From: Nitrospiraceae bacterium | Lineage (GTDB): Bacteria > Nitrospirota > Nitrospiria > Nitrospirales > Nitrospiraceae | Assembly: GCA_919902505.1 (NCBI GenBank) | Contig: CAKKRE010000021.1 | Location: 1-64,000 of the forward strand | Reading direction: 5' to 3' | DNA: 64,000 bases | Part shown: piece after piece, positions 32,614 to 41,267 of the stretch | How positions within the stretch are numbered: position 1 is the first letter of the stretch | Layout of the letters: every line of letters starts with the position of its first letter | Notes under the pieces: generated by a model | The model's database searches: none | What the model saw: the letters and a program-made list of their open reading frames with translations, nothing else | What the model was told of the DNA's origin: nothing | Made by a program: the position numbers and the translations under genes

Positions 32614-33515
32614 GCCACCCTGCCTTCTTGTTCCCGTTCCGCGACGAGGGCATGCGTCGGGCACTCGTGCACACAGATTTGACAACCCTTGCAATGGGCA
32701 TAATCGACCACCGGCCGGTCATCCTTGTTCATCGAAATCACGCCGTCTGGACAATAGACGAAACAGAGCCAGCACCCGTTGCACTTGTCGGCGACCAGCA
32801 CCGGGCGGAACGTTCGCCACCCGCCGGTTTCACGCAGCACCGAATTCCCTGTGGCGCTGATCCTGGCCGTACCCCTGCTTGGCGATTCATAGACCGGTGT
32901 GTGGAACGTCGTGGCGATATTCGCCGGCTCTGCAACAGACTCACGCTCCATCACCTGCACCGACTCATAACATGTGAGCGCCACGGTCTGATTCCGCTCA
33001 ATGATCGGCGGGGCCAGCCCGAGATCTCCCAACTCCCGCGCAATGGCCTGCCGAAGCGGCTCCTGTTGCAGCCCGGCCAAGCGAGCGGCGACGGCACCGA
33101 GCAACGCGCTGATCGCCTCCCGCTGACCGAAATGCTGCAAGGCGATCTCCGTCACACCCAACGTCGTGATGCGACCAGGCAACTTGCTTTGCGTGCGAAT
33201 CTGCTCCGCGTACAGCGGCGAATTGATGAACAGGATCGTCTGCTCGGTAATGCCATCCGAAATACGGGCGGCCGGGTCTCCGATCAGCGATGCGTCCGCT
33301 ACCACCACCAGATCGGGATGGGTGATGCCCCCTCGTTCGCGGATCGGCTCCCGGCCGAATCGCGTGAATGCCGCGACCGGCGCCCCGCGGCGCTCGGCTC
33401 CATAGATCGGCGAATCCTGGGCCAGATACCCGCTCAGGAACGCCGCGGTCCCGAGAATCCGGCTCGCCGTCTTGGCGCCTTGCCCCCCGCGCCCGTGAAA
33501 TCGCACCGCATACAT
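32598..33515 (-). CDS. porG/porD: pyruvate:ferredoxin oxidoreductase gamma-delta fusion
   Basis: This 305-residue protein fuses two subunits. Residues 1-180 are the gamma domain (MYAVRFHGRGGQGAKTASRILG, PVAAFTRFGREPIRERGG). Residues from about 240 form a ferredoxin-like delta domain with two 4Fe-4S motifs, CNGCWLCFVYCPDG and CKGCQICVHECPT, both with full C-x2-C-x2-C-x3-C spacing. Separate gamma and delta genes occur in many organisms; the fusion reduces this enzyme to three genes here. ATG 33515 begins right after the YtxH gene stop. It would deliver electrons to ferredoxin. Confidence 0.88.
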   Translation of the reverse strand: MYAVRFHGRGGQGAKTASRILGTAAFLSGYLAQDSPIYGAERRGAPVAAFTRFGREPIRERGGITHPDLVVVADASLIGDPAARISDGITEQTILFINSPLYAEQIRTQSKLPGRITTLGVTEIALQHFGQREAISALLGAVAARLAGLQQEPLRQAIARELGDLGLAPPIIERNQTVALTCYESVQVMERESVAEPANIATTFHTPVYESPSRGTARISATGNSVLRETGGWRTFRPVLVADKCNGCWLCFVYCPDGVISMNKDDRPVVDYAHCKGCQICVHECPTHALVAEREQEGRVAWTAR

Positions 33516-33516
33516 C

Positions 33517-33825
33517 TCACGCCCGATCCGTCGTTTCTTTCTTGAACGCTTCCTTCCCCGCCGCCAGAGCCGCGGCAATCGTCGCCTCGGTCTCCTTCAG
33601 ATACCGCTTGGCTTCATCGACGCTGTGGGAGATTTCCTTGCGGACCTCTTTCGCCTTCTCCAAGACCTCTTCCTCCGTCCGACGTGCATAGCCCTTGATC
33701 GCCCGACGGGTTTCCTCCCCGGAACCGGGCGCATACAGAATCGCCGCCATCGCACCGAGCATCGCCCCGCTCAAAAACGCGATCGACACGCCCAAGCCCG
33801 AACAGCTGTCATGTTGGTCCGCCAT
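33517..33825 (-). CDS. YtxH-like protein
   Basis: This 102-residue protein has an N-terminal hydrophobic segment (GVSIAFLSGAMLGAMAAILYAPG, about residues 9-32) with the YtxH-type SG...APGSG signature. A charged coiled-coil-like helix runs to the end. It is likely membrane-attached. YtxH proteins are stress-related in other bacteria, but their molecular role is unknown. ATG 33825 follows GGGAGGGAGA; the longer frame to 33948 has no site. It leads the POR operon with one base separating the genes. Confidence 0.75.
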   Translation of the reverse strand: MADQHDSCSGLGVSIAFLSGAMLGAMAAILYAPGSGEETRRAIKGYARRTEEEVLEKAKEVRKEISHSVDEAKRYLKETEATIAAALAAGKEAFKKETTDRA

Positions 33826-34198
33826 GATAATGTCTCCCTCCCCGCCCTGTTGATTACTCCGGCCTCGGACTATCCCTTTGGATAACCCTCTCTTGGGAGA
33901 AAGCAGAGGACGTGCCAGACGACAAAACCGGTCTCTCCACAAAGTCACTGGTTTGACGGGAATTTCTCAGATGCAGAGGGGTAGGAGCTCGGTTCAATCA
34001 AACCACTGGGGCATTCCAGAACCGGCAACGATAGGGCTCTGTCCCAAAAGTCCACAGGAGGGAGAGCGCCTCGGACACCGGCTTCCCATGAACGCCCCAA
34101 TCAGTATCACGGTTACCAGCATACTCTGTGCCTTGCCGAATCCATCTTCAGTCATAGTCACCTGCTTGACGCTTAATCCTATTTCTTCGCTTGCACGG
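33826..34198. other. intergenic region between the POR and cus operons
   Basis: This 373-base region should contain the promoter for the POR operon. Both flanking operons run on the minus strand. One weak short frame is noted separately. I see no strong promoter or repeat. Confidence 0.35.
33994..34155 (-). CDS. possible 53-residue protein after cusA
   Basis: A short frame starts at ATG 34155, 43 bases after cusA, with AGCAGGTG upstream. It encodes one predicted hydrophobic helix (SMLVTVILIGAFMG) and then a basic Cys/Pro-containing tail. The tail looks less protein-like, so a frameshifted remnant is possible. Similar small membrane proteins accompany metal-efflux operons, which is the only support. 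Confidence 0.3.
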   Translation of the reverse strand: MTEDGFGKAQSMLVTVILIGAFMGSRCPRRSPSCGLLGQSPIVAGSGMPQWFD

Positions 34199-37100
34199 TT
34201 AACCGCGCACCTGACTCTCTCTTTGTTCTTTTCGCCAGCGCCATATCACATAAACGGGGGGAATCACGAACAGCGTCAGGATCATGGCGGAAAAGACGCC
34301 GCCGACCTGTGGCGCGGCGATACGTTTCATCACGTCGGCGCCGGTGCCGGTGGCCCACATCACGGGGAATAACCCCACGACATCGACAAGCCCGATCATG
34401 GCCATGGGTCGGATGCGTTCCACTGCCCCGCGATGGACGGTCTCGATGACATCCTGGAGTGTCGTGAGACCACCGGCCGCTTTGCGTCGTGCGCAGGCCT
34501 CATCCAGATAGGCCAACATCACCGCGCTGGTCTCCGCGGCCGTGCCCACGACCGTAATGAGCCCGACCCAGACTGCAATACTCATGTTGTAACCCAGGAT
34601 CGACAGGTACCAGACCGCCCCTACCAGCGAGAGCGGCACCCCCACCATTACCATGAGCGTCTTGGCGACTGACTGAAAGGCGAAGTAGAAGGTGACGAAG
34701 ATAATGATGAGGGTGAGCGGGACAACGAGCTTCAACCGCTCTTTGACCCGCTCCATGAACTCATATTGCCCGGACCAGACGATCGTATAGCCTGAGGGTA
34801 GTTCCACCTTCTCACGCACCACCCGCTTGAGGTCCTCCACATAGCCGCCGACATCCCGCCCGGTCATGTCCAGAAAGACGTACCCCGCAAGCATTCCGTT
34901 CTCGTCTCGGATCATCGGCGGGCCATTCACAAATCGAAGGGTCGTGAGCTGCGCAAGGGGCACCTGCACTCCGGTCGGTGTATCCACGAGCACCCGTTGC
35001 AGCTTTTGGGGGTCGTCCCGGAGGTCCCGCAGATACCGCACGTTGATCGGATAGCGCTCACGGCCTTCGATCGTCGTCGTAATATTTTCCCCGCCGATCG
35101 CGGATTCAATGACCTTGCCGACATCCATGAGCGTGAGCCCGTAGCGCGCGATCTCGTCGCGATTAATGTCGAAGTCCAAGAAGTAGCCGCTCGATACCCG
35201 TTCGGCATAAACGCTCCGCGTGCCCGGCACTCCTTTCAAGACCATCTCCAAATGCTCGCCGATCGTCTCGATCTGCTTCAGATCGGGGCCGAAGATCTTG
35301 ATGCCGACAGGGGTCCGAATGCCGGTGGTCAGCATGTCAAGACGATTCTTGATCGGCATGGTCCAGGCATTGGTTACGCCTGGAAACTGCAGCGCCCGAT
35401 CCATTTCATCGACCAGTCCTTCGTAACTCAGTCCGGGCCGCCACCGGCCGGTGGGCTTCAGCGACACCACGACTTCCATCATGCTGAAGGGGGCGGGATC
35501 GGTGGAGGTCTCTGCCCGCCCTGCTTTCCCGAAGACCTGTTCAACTTCGGGAAAGGATCGCAGCTTTCGGTCCATCATCTGGAGAAGCCGACCAGCCTCT
35601 GTCACCGACAAGCCTGGGAGCGTCGTCGGCATATACAGGATCGTGCCCTCATAGAGAGGCGGCATGAACTCAGAGCCCATGCGCTGATAGCCCGGCACGA
35701 TGCTCAGCAGAAGGCCAATAGCCAGGACCACCACCGTGCCTCGATGTTCCAGGGCCCAGCGCAGCAGAGGCGCATAGAGGCCTTGGAGACTCCGACTCAC
35801 TGGGTGCCGTTGCTCAGGGAAAATCCGCCCCCGAATGAAGGTGGGCAAGCAAGCAGGGACCAGCGTGATGGCCAACACGGCGCACATGGCGATGGCGAGA
35901 TTGTTGGTCCAGGCGAGCGGCTTGAACATCCTCCCTTCCTGACCTTCGAGCGCAAAGATCGGGATAAAGGAAATGGCGATGACGAGGACCGAGGCAAAAA
36001 TCGGCGGGCCGACTTCCTTGGCCGAATCAATCAATACTTGAAGACGGTCGCCTTTGCATCCGTTGCGCTCCCACTCCTCCAAGCGCTTGTGGGCGTTGTC
36101 CACCATCACGATCGCCGCATCGACCATATCGCCGATAGCCACGATGATGCCGCCCAACGACATGATATTGATCCCGATCTCCATGAGGTACATGGGGATG
36201 AAGGCGATCAGCACGGCTATCGGCAGGGTGAGGATAGGCACGACAGCAGATCGGACGTGCAGCAGAAAGGCGATGATCAGGATGCCCGTCACGACGAGTT
36301 CTTCCAGCAGACTCTCGTTGGCCGTGGCGATCGATTCGCGAATCAGGTCGCTCCGATCATAGGTACTGACCACCTTGACACCTTTTGGCATGGACGGCTC
36401 CAGCTCCTTGAGCTTCGCCTTCACGCGCTCGATCACGGTCAACGCGTTCTCGCCAAACCGCATGACCACAATTCCTCCGGCGACCTCTCCTTGGCCGTCC
36501 AACTCTATCAATCCTCGGCGCATGTCCGGGCCGAGACGGACCGTTGCAACATCGCGCAAGAGCACCGGCGTCCCGTTGTCATTCAGACCGACCGCAATCT
36601 TCTCGATATCCTCAGTCTTCTTGATGTACCCTCGCCCGCGGACCATATACTCGATGCCGGAAAACTCCACGACGCGCCCGCCTACGTCGTTGTTGCTCTG
36701 TCGAATCGTTTCTATAATGGCGGGCAGGGAGAGACGATAGGCCAGTACCTTGGTTGGATCTAGATTCACCTGGTATTGACGGACGAAGCCGCCGATGCTC
36801 GCCACCTCTGCCACCCCCTCGACCGCTCGCAGCCAATACCGCAGATACCAGTCTTGAAAGCTGCGCAATGAAGCCAGATCCTGCTGACCCGATTCATCCA
36901 CCAAGGCATATTGAAACACCCACCCCACGCCGGTGGCGTCCGGCCCGAGCTGTGGCATGACGCCATCCGGCATGCGCCCGGACAGCTGATTCAATCGCTC
37001 CAGCACGCGTGAGCGGGCCCAGTAGATGTCCGTCCCGTCTTTGAAGAGAATGTAGACGTAGGAATAGCCGAAGTCGGAGGAACCACGAACGACGGTCACG

Positions 37101-37333
37101 TTTGGCGCGGAGAGCAAGGCGGTGACGATCGGATAGGTGATCTGGTCTTCGACCAGATCAGGAGACCGTCCCGGCCAGGTGGTGTAGACGATCACCTGTG
37201 TGTCGGAAATATCCGGCAGGGCATCGATGGGTGTCTGCCGCATTGCCCAGAACCCGACTGCCGAAAACGAAAAGACCAGTAAAAAGACAATGAAGCGGTT
37301 TCTCGCGCTCAATTCGATGATCTGTTCAACCAT
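34199..37333 (-). CDS. cusA: CusA-type copper/silver RND efflux pump
   Basis: This 1044-residue heavy-metal RND transporter has 12 predicted membrane spans. It begins VEQIIELSARNRFIVFLLVFSF and has the family text DALPDISDTQVIVYT. The three CusA substrate methionines can be located: YMPTTLPG, SMMEVVVSL and NRLDMLTTG, matching the porter-domain Met triad. This supports Cu(I)/Ag(I) rather than Zn/Co specificity. It exports metal from the periplasm or cytoplasm through CusB and CusC using proton motive force. cusB ends six bases upstream. The sequence appears full length and intact. Confidence 0.92.
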   Translation of the reverse strand: MVEQIIELSARNRFIVFLLVFSFSAVGFWAMRQTPIDALPDISDTQVIVYTTWPGRSPDLVEDQITYPIVTALLSAPNVTVVRGSSDFGYSYVYILFKDGTDIYWARSRVLERLNQLSGRMPDGVMPQLGPDATGVGWVFQYALVDESGQQDLASLRSFQDWYLRYWLRAVEGVAEVASIGGFVRQYQVNLDPTKVLAYRLSLPAIIETIRQSNNDVGGRVVEFSGIEYMVRGRGYIKKTEDIEKIAVGLNDNGTPVLLRDVATVRLGPDMRRGLIELDGQGEVAGGIVVMRFGENALTVIERVKAKLKELEPSMPKGVKVVSTYDRSDLIRESIATANESLLEELVVTGILIIAFLLHVRSAVVPILTLPIAVLIAFIPMYLMEIGINIMSLGGIIVAIGDMVDAAIVMVDNAHKRLEEWERNGCKGDRLQVLIDSAKEVGPPIFASVLVIAISFIPIFALEGQEGRMFKPLAWTNNLAIAMCAVLAITLVPACLPTFIRGRIFPEQRHPVSRSLQGLYAPLLRWALEHRGTVVVLAIGLLLSIVPGYQRMGSEFMPPLYEGTILYMPTTLPGLSVTEAGRLLQMMDRKLRSFPEVEQVFGKAGRAETSTDPAPFSMMEVVVSLKPTGRWRPGLSYEGLVDEMDRALQFPGVTNAWTMPIKNRLDMLTTGIRTPVGIKIFGPDLKQIETIGEHLEMVLKGVPGTRSVYAERVSSGYFLDFDINRDEIARYGLTLMDVGKVIESAIGGENITTTIEGRERYPINVRYLRDLRDDPQKLQRVLVDTPTGVQVPLAQLTTLRFVNGPPMIRDENGMLAGYVFLDMTGRDVGGYVEDLKRVVREKVELPSGYTIVWSGQYEFMERVKERLKLVVPLTLIIIFVTFYFAFQSVAKTLMVMVGVPLSLVGAVWYLSILGYNMSIAVWVGLITVVGTAAETSAVMLAYLDEACARRKAAGGLTTLQDVIETVHRGAVERIRPMAMIGLVDVVGLFPVMWATGTGADVMKRIAAPQVGGVFSAMILTLFVIPPVYVIWRWRKEQRESQVRG

Positions 37334-37339
37334 GGGTGT

Positions 37340-38587
37340 TTAATCCTTCATCTTCATGCCGGGCATGCCACCCATGCCTTCGACCACTGACTTGAGCCGG
37401 CTTTCGCTATCGATCAAGAAGTTGGCCGAGGTCACAATGTGCTCGCCCTCTTTCAGCCCATCCAGCACCTCAGACCACTCCCCAGTCTTCACGCCGGTCT
37501 TGATGAGACGCGGTTCGAGCCGCCCCTCCCCGAGGTGGAGAAATACGACCTGCTTCTCGCCGGATTCGATGATCGCTTCTTGTGGAATCGCGAGCCTGAT
37601 GCCAAGTTCAACCCGAAGTTCGACGTTCGCATACATGTCCGGCTTGAGCTTCTCATCGCGGTTGTCGAGTTCGAAGCGAACTTTGGCCGTGCGTGTTTTG
37701 GGATCGAGTGTCGGATAGATGAATCCCACATGTCCGGTCAGGACCGTCCCCGGATCGTAGGAGAGCGTCACGGCGGCCTGCTGCCCGATCTTCACAAAGG
37801 ACAGCTCGTATTCGTAGATGTCCGCCAAGACCCAGAGGCGGGAGAGATCCGCAATGGTATAGAGTTCTTCGCCGGGGTCCACATGGGCACCGGCCAGCGC
37901 TTCTTTTCTGATGACCGTCCCGGTGATGGGCGAATGGATCGGGAGCGCTTTCATGACTTTGCCGGTATGTTCGAGCTCTCGAAGATGGTCTTCCGTGATA
38001 TCCCACAATTGGAAGCGACGCTTGGTCGCCTCGAGCAGATCCCGGGAGCCGCGCGCGACCTCGGGAAACTCGCTGGCCCCTAATTGTTTCTGCCCCTGCA
38101 ACGCGAGGAGGTATTCCTCCTGACTCGCGACCAGGTCGGGGCTGTAGATCGTAAAGAGCTGTTGTCCTCTCTTCACATGATCGCCGAGCGCGCTCACAAA
38201 CAGTTCTTCGATCCAGCCGTGAAACTTGATGGTGACTCTCGCCAGCTTTCGTTCGTCGACTGCGACCCGCCCGACGGTCCGAATCAGTTTCTCCAGCGGA
38301 CGTCTGGCCACTGGTTGGTACTTCACTCCGATCATCTGTAGACGATCGACCGGGATCGTAACGATGCCCGGCAACTCAGGGGTGAGCGCCGAAGATTCAG
38401 GTCTGGGGTTCGGCCTCGGCTCCTCAGTCCTCGGCCTGGACTGGGATACCATCCCCGGCATGTCCGGCATTGCGTCTTGTCTCGAATCCGCGGGCGGGAG
38501 CAACACCGGACGCCACCACAGCCAGGCGAGTCCCGCTATGACGAGAACGAGCAGCACGCCCGATCCAATGAGGCTGCGGCGAGTCAT
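37340..38587 (-). CDS. cusB: CusB-type periplasmic adaptor
   Basis: This 415-residue membrane-fusion protein has an N-terminal anchor (residues 8-28) followed by Met-rich MPDMPGM near residue 40, likely copper-binding, then the beta-barrel/lipoyl/hairpin layout (VGRVAVDERKLARV, FHGWIEELFV, IYSPDLVASQEEY). The C-terminus ends in MGGMPGMKMKD, a second Met-rich motif. It connects CusA to the outer-membrane channel. The start overlaps the cusC stop by ATGA. The Met clusters at both ends fit Cu(I) handling. Confidence 0.9.
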   Translation of the reverse strand: MTRRSLIGSGVLLVLVIAGLAWLWWRPVLLPPADSRQDAMPDMPGMVSQSRPRTEEPRPNPRPESSALTPELPGIVTIPVDRLQMIGVKYQPVARRPLEKLIRTVGRVAVDERKLARVTIKFHGWIEELFVSALGDHVKRGQQLFTIYSPDLVASQEEYLLALQGQKQLGASEFPEVARGSRDLLEATKRRFQLWDITEDHLRELEHTGKVMKALPIHSPITGTVIRKEALAGAHVDPGEELYTIADLSRLWVLADIYEYELSFVKIGQQAAVTLSYDPGTVLTGHVGFIYPTLDPKTRTAKVRFELDNRDEKLKPDMYANVELRVELGIRLAIPQEAIIESGEKQVVFLHLGEGRLEPRLIKTGVKTGEWSEVLDGLKEGEHIVTSANFLIDSESRLKSVVEGMGGMPGMKMKD

Positions 38588-39927
38588 GATCCCGGCTTCC
38601 TTTCCGATAGCCCGCCATTCAACGGTCCGCCGGTCACGGCCTCAAGTCGTGCGAGCGCTTTCTCGTGGTTCACCATCTCCCCATGCAGTTCGAGCTGGCT
38701 GTCCTGAAGAGTCAATAGACTATTGAGCAGCGTCAGAAAGTCCACCTTTCCCACCCCGTAGCCGGCTTGCGCCGCCTGAAGCGCCAAGGTGGCCTGGGGA
38801 ATGATGGCATCGCGCAGAATGGTGATCAGCCGCTCAGCCCGCTGCGCCTGCACAAAGCCGTCCTTGACTTGGAACAACAGGTCCTGCCGCGTCGCGGCAA
38901 AGTTTTCTCGCGCTCCCTCAAGACCGGCCAGGGCCTCCCGCACCCCTTGCTTCTGTTTGGTCTCATAGAAGAGTGGAATCTTGATCCCCACGATCACTTG
39001 GTATCCGTTATCGTTGATCTTGTCGTTCCGAAGGCCGAGCGCGGTGATATCGAAATCCGGGTAGTACTGCCGTTTGGCGAGCGAGACAGATCGCTCGGAG
39101 CGATCGATGCCCTTCGCCGTCGCCAGCAGCGCGGGCGAGAATGCATCGGCGCGCCGACTGAGTTCCTGCAAGAGAATCGTCAGGATGGTGGTGTGCACTT
39201 CTTCCGGTGTCCCCAGCGGTCCAGCGGGCGGACGATTGAGGATGCGATTGATCGCCGCATGCAGGCTTTCCTTCTGTTGATCGAGCACTGCCAGCCGGTC
39301 GAGGACTCGCGAAATCTCCACTTGAGCCCGAAACACATCCTGCTGTGCGGCCTGTCCGACGCTGTAGCGTGCCTTCGCTGTCTTTTCAAAGTGCATTAAG
39401 AGCGCTTTGTTTTTCTCGACGATCTCGATGCTCTTATGCACAAAGTGCAGATTGAAATAGGCTTCCTTCAAGGTCGCGATCAGCCTGAGGCGGGTGGCAT
39501 GAAACTCCTGCTCCAGTCGCTCAGCCTCACGCTGAGCCACCTCGCCTTTCAGACTGAGCTTGCCGGGAAATGGAATCTCCTGTCCAAACCCATACATCAC
39601 CCCTTCCACAACAGGAGGGACCATCGGCATGCGTTGATAGCCGACCTGCAATGTTGGGTCAGGTAGAGTTTGGACCTGCGGCACGACGGCCTTAGCCGCT
39701 TCCCAGCGTTGACGGGCCGCTTTGATCTCAGGATTGACGGCTTCAAGTTCTCCAATTAAGTCCGAAAGGTTGATACGAAGCTCACCATGCGAGGGATGAG
39801 CAGTCCCCTCAGGGGTGGCCACCCCACGATCTTCCTCTCCACGAACGGACCAGGGCGAGAGCCCCACGATGAAAAAAAAGAATAGGGGAACGGACCAAGA
39901 TCGATTGCGGGCAATAAGTGGTGTCAC
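38584..39927 (-). CDS. cusC: CusC/TolC-like outer-membrane efflux protein
   Basis: This 447-residue outer-membrane factor has a signal peptide (residues 12-30) and two repeated helical OEP domains, with text such as LIGELEAVNPEIKAARQRWEAAKAVVPQVQTLPDP near 62 and GYGVGKVDFLTLLNSLLTLQDSQLEL near 395. It would form the trimeric exit duct of the CusCBA pump. It begins the cusCBA series, 93 bases after a small exported Cys/Met protein gene. There is no lipobox cysteine, so unlike E. coli CusC it may not be acylated. Confidence 0.87.
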   Translation of the reverse strand: MTPLIARNRSWSVPLFFFFIVGLSPWSVRGEEDRGVATPEGTAHPSHGELRINLSDLIGELEAVNPEIKAARQRWEAAKAVVPQVQTLPDPTLQVGYQRMPMVPPVVEGVMYGFGQEIPFPGKLSLKGEVAQREAERLEQEFHATRLRLIATLKEAYFNLHFVHKSIEIVEKNKALLMHFEKTAKARYSVGQAAQQDVFRAQVEISRVLDRLAVLDQQKESLHAAINRILNRPPAGPLGTPEEVHTTILTILLQELSRRADAFSPALLATAKGIDRSERSVSLAKRQYYPDFDITALGLRNDKINDNGYQVIVGIKIPLFYETKQKQGVREALAGLEGARENFAATRQDLLFQVKDGFVQAQRAERLITILRDAIIPQATLALQAAQAGYGVGKVDFLTLLNSLLTLQDSQLELHGEMVNHEKALARLEAVTGGPLNGGLSERKPGS

Positions 39928-40020
39928 GGCAGCACCTCCAGAGTGCAGTGAAGAACGGACAAATCATCGCCGCTCAGGTTAAGCAGCTGAACAGCGAGCG
40001 AAAGAACTGGAGGTGTGGGA

Positions 40021-40377
40021 TCAGATTCGAAGGACCGAGGAAGAATCTATGGAGAGAGGGACAATAGAAAACGCTCTGCTCCAGGAACACAGAGTCGGGA
40101 CTGAGTGAGTTGTGAGATCTGCGGAAAGATCCAACAGAATCGGCGCATGATCAACATCCGCGACCGCACTATTCTTTCCCTGACGTTCGGGTGACGAGGT
40201 TGCCGACGGCGGGCACATAGTGGTTCCGTCCATCGGGCAGGTCATCACGTCTTCCACGAGTGACGCCGCCTCTTCCGCGAGGGAGATGTCAGGCAAGACG
40301 CACATCGTTCCGATCACCTGACAGAAGGCAAACAAAACCCCCACCGCGAGGGACGGAATATTCATTCGTAGAATCAT
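40021..40377 (-). CDS. exported Cys/Met-rich protein, leader gene of the cus operon
   Basis: This protein of about 118 residues has a signal peptide (MNIPSLAVGVLFAFCQVIGT...LAEE) and the motif MTCPMDGTTMCPP near residue 43, with two Cys and three Met in a short span. That is a plausible Cu(I) site. I do not recognise a family; it is not CusF. ATG 40377 has GAGGAG 14 bases upstream, and ATG 40365 is the alternative start. It stands directly before cusC and may sense or ferry copper to the pump. The far C-terminus is Ser/Leu-rich. Confidence 0.6.
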   Translation of the reverse strand: MILRMNIPSLAVGVLFAFCQVIGTMCVLPDISLAEEAASLVEDVMTCPMDGTTMCPPSATSSPERQGKNSAVADVDHAPILLDLSADLTTHSVPTLCSWSRAFSIVPLSIDSSSVLRI

Positions 40378-40678
40378 TGGACTCAGGACACTCCTCAGAG
40401 ACCTGCCGAGATCAATTCCGTACACATAATCTCTCTCACCTGTAGGGAGCACGCCAAACCTCACTCTCTCCCCAGCCGTTATGAAGCATCAGCGATGCCA
40501 GAAAGAACCGGAGCCGGATCTTCTACAAACTACATGTGATGCCATCGATTTATATGAATCTGCAGACAAGGCCCTGACCTTCTCCGCTGGTTCGATTTGA
40601 GGCATTTGGGGGCACCATCCCCTATTACAGCCGTGGCGAAACGCGCCATCCTCCTCTGACTTCGCAGGTCTGTATTTC
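40378..40678. other. intergenic region upstream of the cus leader gene
   Basis: These 301 bases lie between the cus leader gene and the copA scrap. The frame at 40530-40790 overlaps the scrap in another frame and is not supported. I found no clear CueR-type or CopY-type operator. Confidence 0.35.
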
Positions 40679-40759
40679 TCACGCCAGCCGTGCAGGCCGG
40701 AAGCGCAGGCTGTTCATCACGACACTGACGGAGCTGAAGACGCGGCCTGACGCGGGCGA
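40679..40759 (-). pseudogene. copA: C-terminal scrap of a copper P-type ATPase
   Basis: The minus-strand frame ends SPASGRVFSSVSVVMNSLRF-RPARLA and stops. That is the characteristic last helix of CopA-type Cu(I) ATPases (consensus AxxSSVSVVxNSLRLR). No upstream ATPase domains are present: the frame is preceded by 70 bases and then copZ. So this is the remnant of a deleted copA gene downstream of copZ. Confidence 0.65.
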
Positions 40760-40829
40760 GCGATGGTGTCGACCTGGTCGGGGCCTTCATTGAAAGCTCA
40801 GCATTTCTATTCGGCAGTCCGTCCCGCGT

Positions 40830-41048
40830 TCATGCCGCCCTCCCGGCCGGCTGGGCCTCATACCCCACCTCGTTCACCGCCCGGACGATGTCCGCCGGCG
40901 TGATCTCCCGCTGGTCGTAAGCGACGAGGGCTTCGCAGACCTTCACGGTTTTCACCTGCACCCCGTCAAGTTGGGTCAACGCTTTCGTGACCTGTCCGAC
41001 ACAATGCCCGCAGCTCATCCCGGTGATCTTCAAGGTCAATGCTTCCAT
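40830..41048 (-). CDS. copZ: copper chaperone, HMA domain (CopZ-like)
   Basis: This 72-residue protein with a beta-alpha-beta-beta-alpha-beta heavy-metal-associated fold carries the metal site GMSCGHC at about residues 10-16. It would carry Cu(I) in the cytoplasm to a P-type ATPase. The ATG 41048 follows AAGGAGG. Its natural partner, CopA, remains only as a scrap downstream. A 34-bp palindrome lies just upstream, so an insertion event may explain the loss. The gene itself is intact. Confidence 0.88.
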   Translation of the reverse strand: MEALTLKITGMSCGHCVGQVTKALTQLDGVQVKTVKVCEALVAYDQREITPADIVRAVNEVGYEAQPAGRAA

Positions 41049-41119
41049 GATCCGCCTCCTTGGCTTGGGGACGGTCATCGATCGAGCCCCATGCTTGATC
41101 AAGCCGATCCGTCATCTCC

Positions 41120-41153
41120 CTAGCCCGGACTATTCATGAATAGTCCGGGCTAG
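41120..41153. repeat. perfect 34-bp palindrome (joined ends of a MITE-like element)
   Basis: CTAGCCCGGACTATTCA is followed at once by its exact complement. The same arm sequence, with two changes, forms the ends of the 181-bp element at 52601-52781. This copy looks like the two ends with the middle removed. It lies upstream of copZ and could also fold as a transcript hairpin. Confidence 0.75.
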
Positions 41154-41267
41154 ACGGAGAAGGAGGCGAATTATTACAGTGCGAGTTTTGTGAATGAGGA
41201 AAACTGAATGGGGAATGGGGAATACACGAGAGACGAATCACGAACGATGGTGTGACGCCAGCCTCGT

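Noticed and set aside
40530..40790. 86-codon minus-strand frame
   Set aside because: Lies in a different frame from the copA remnant, whose residues are recognisable; the frame itself has no family resemblance.
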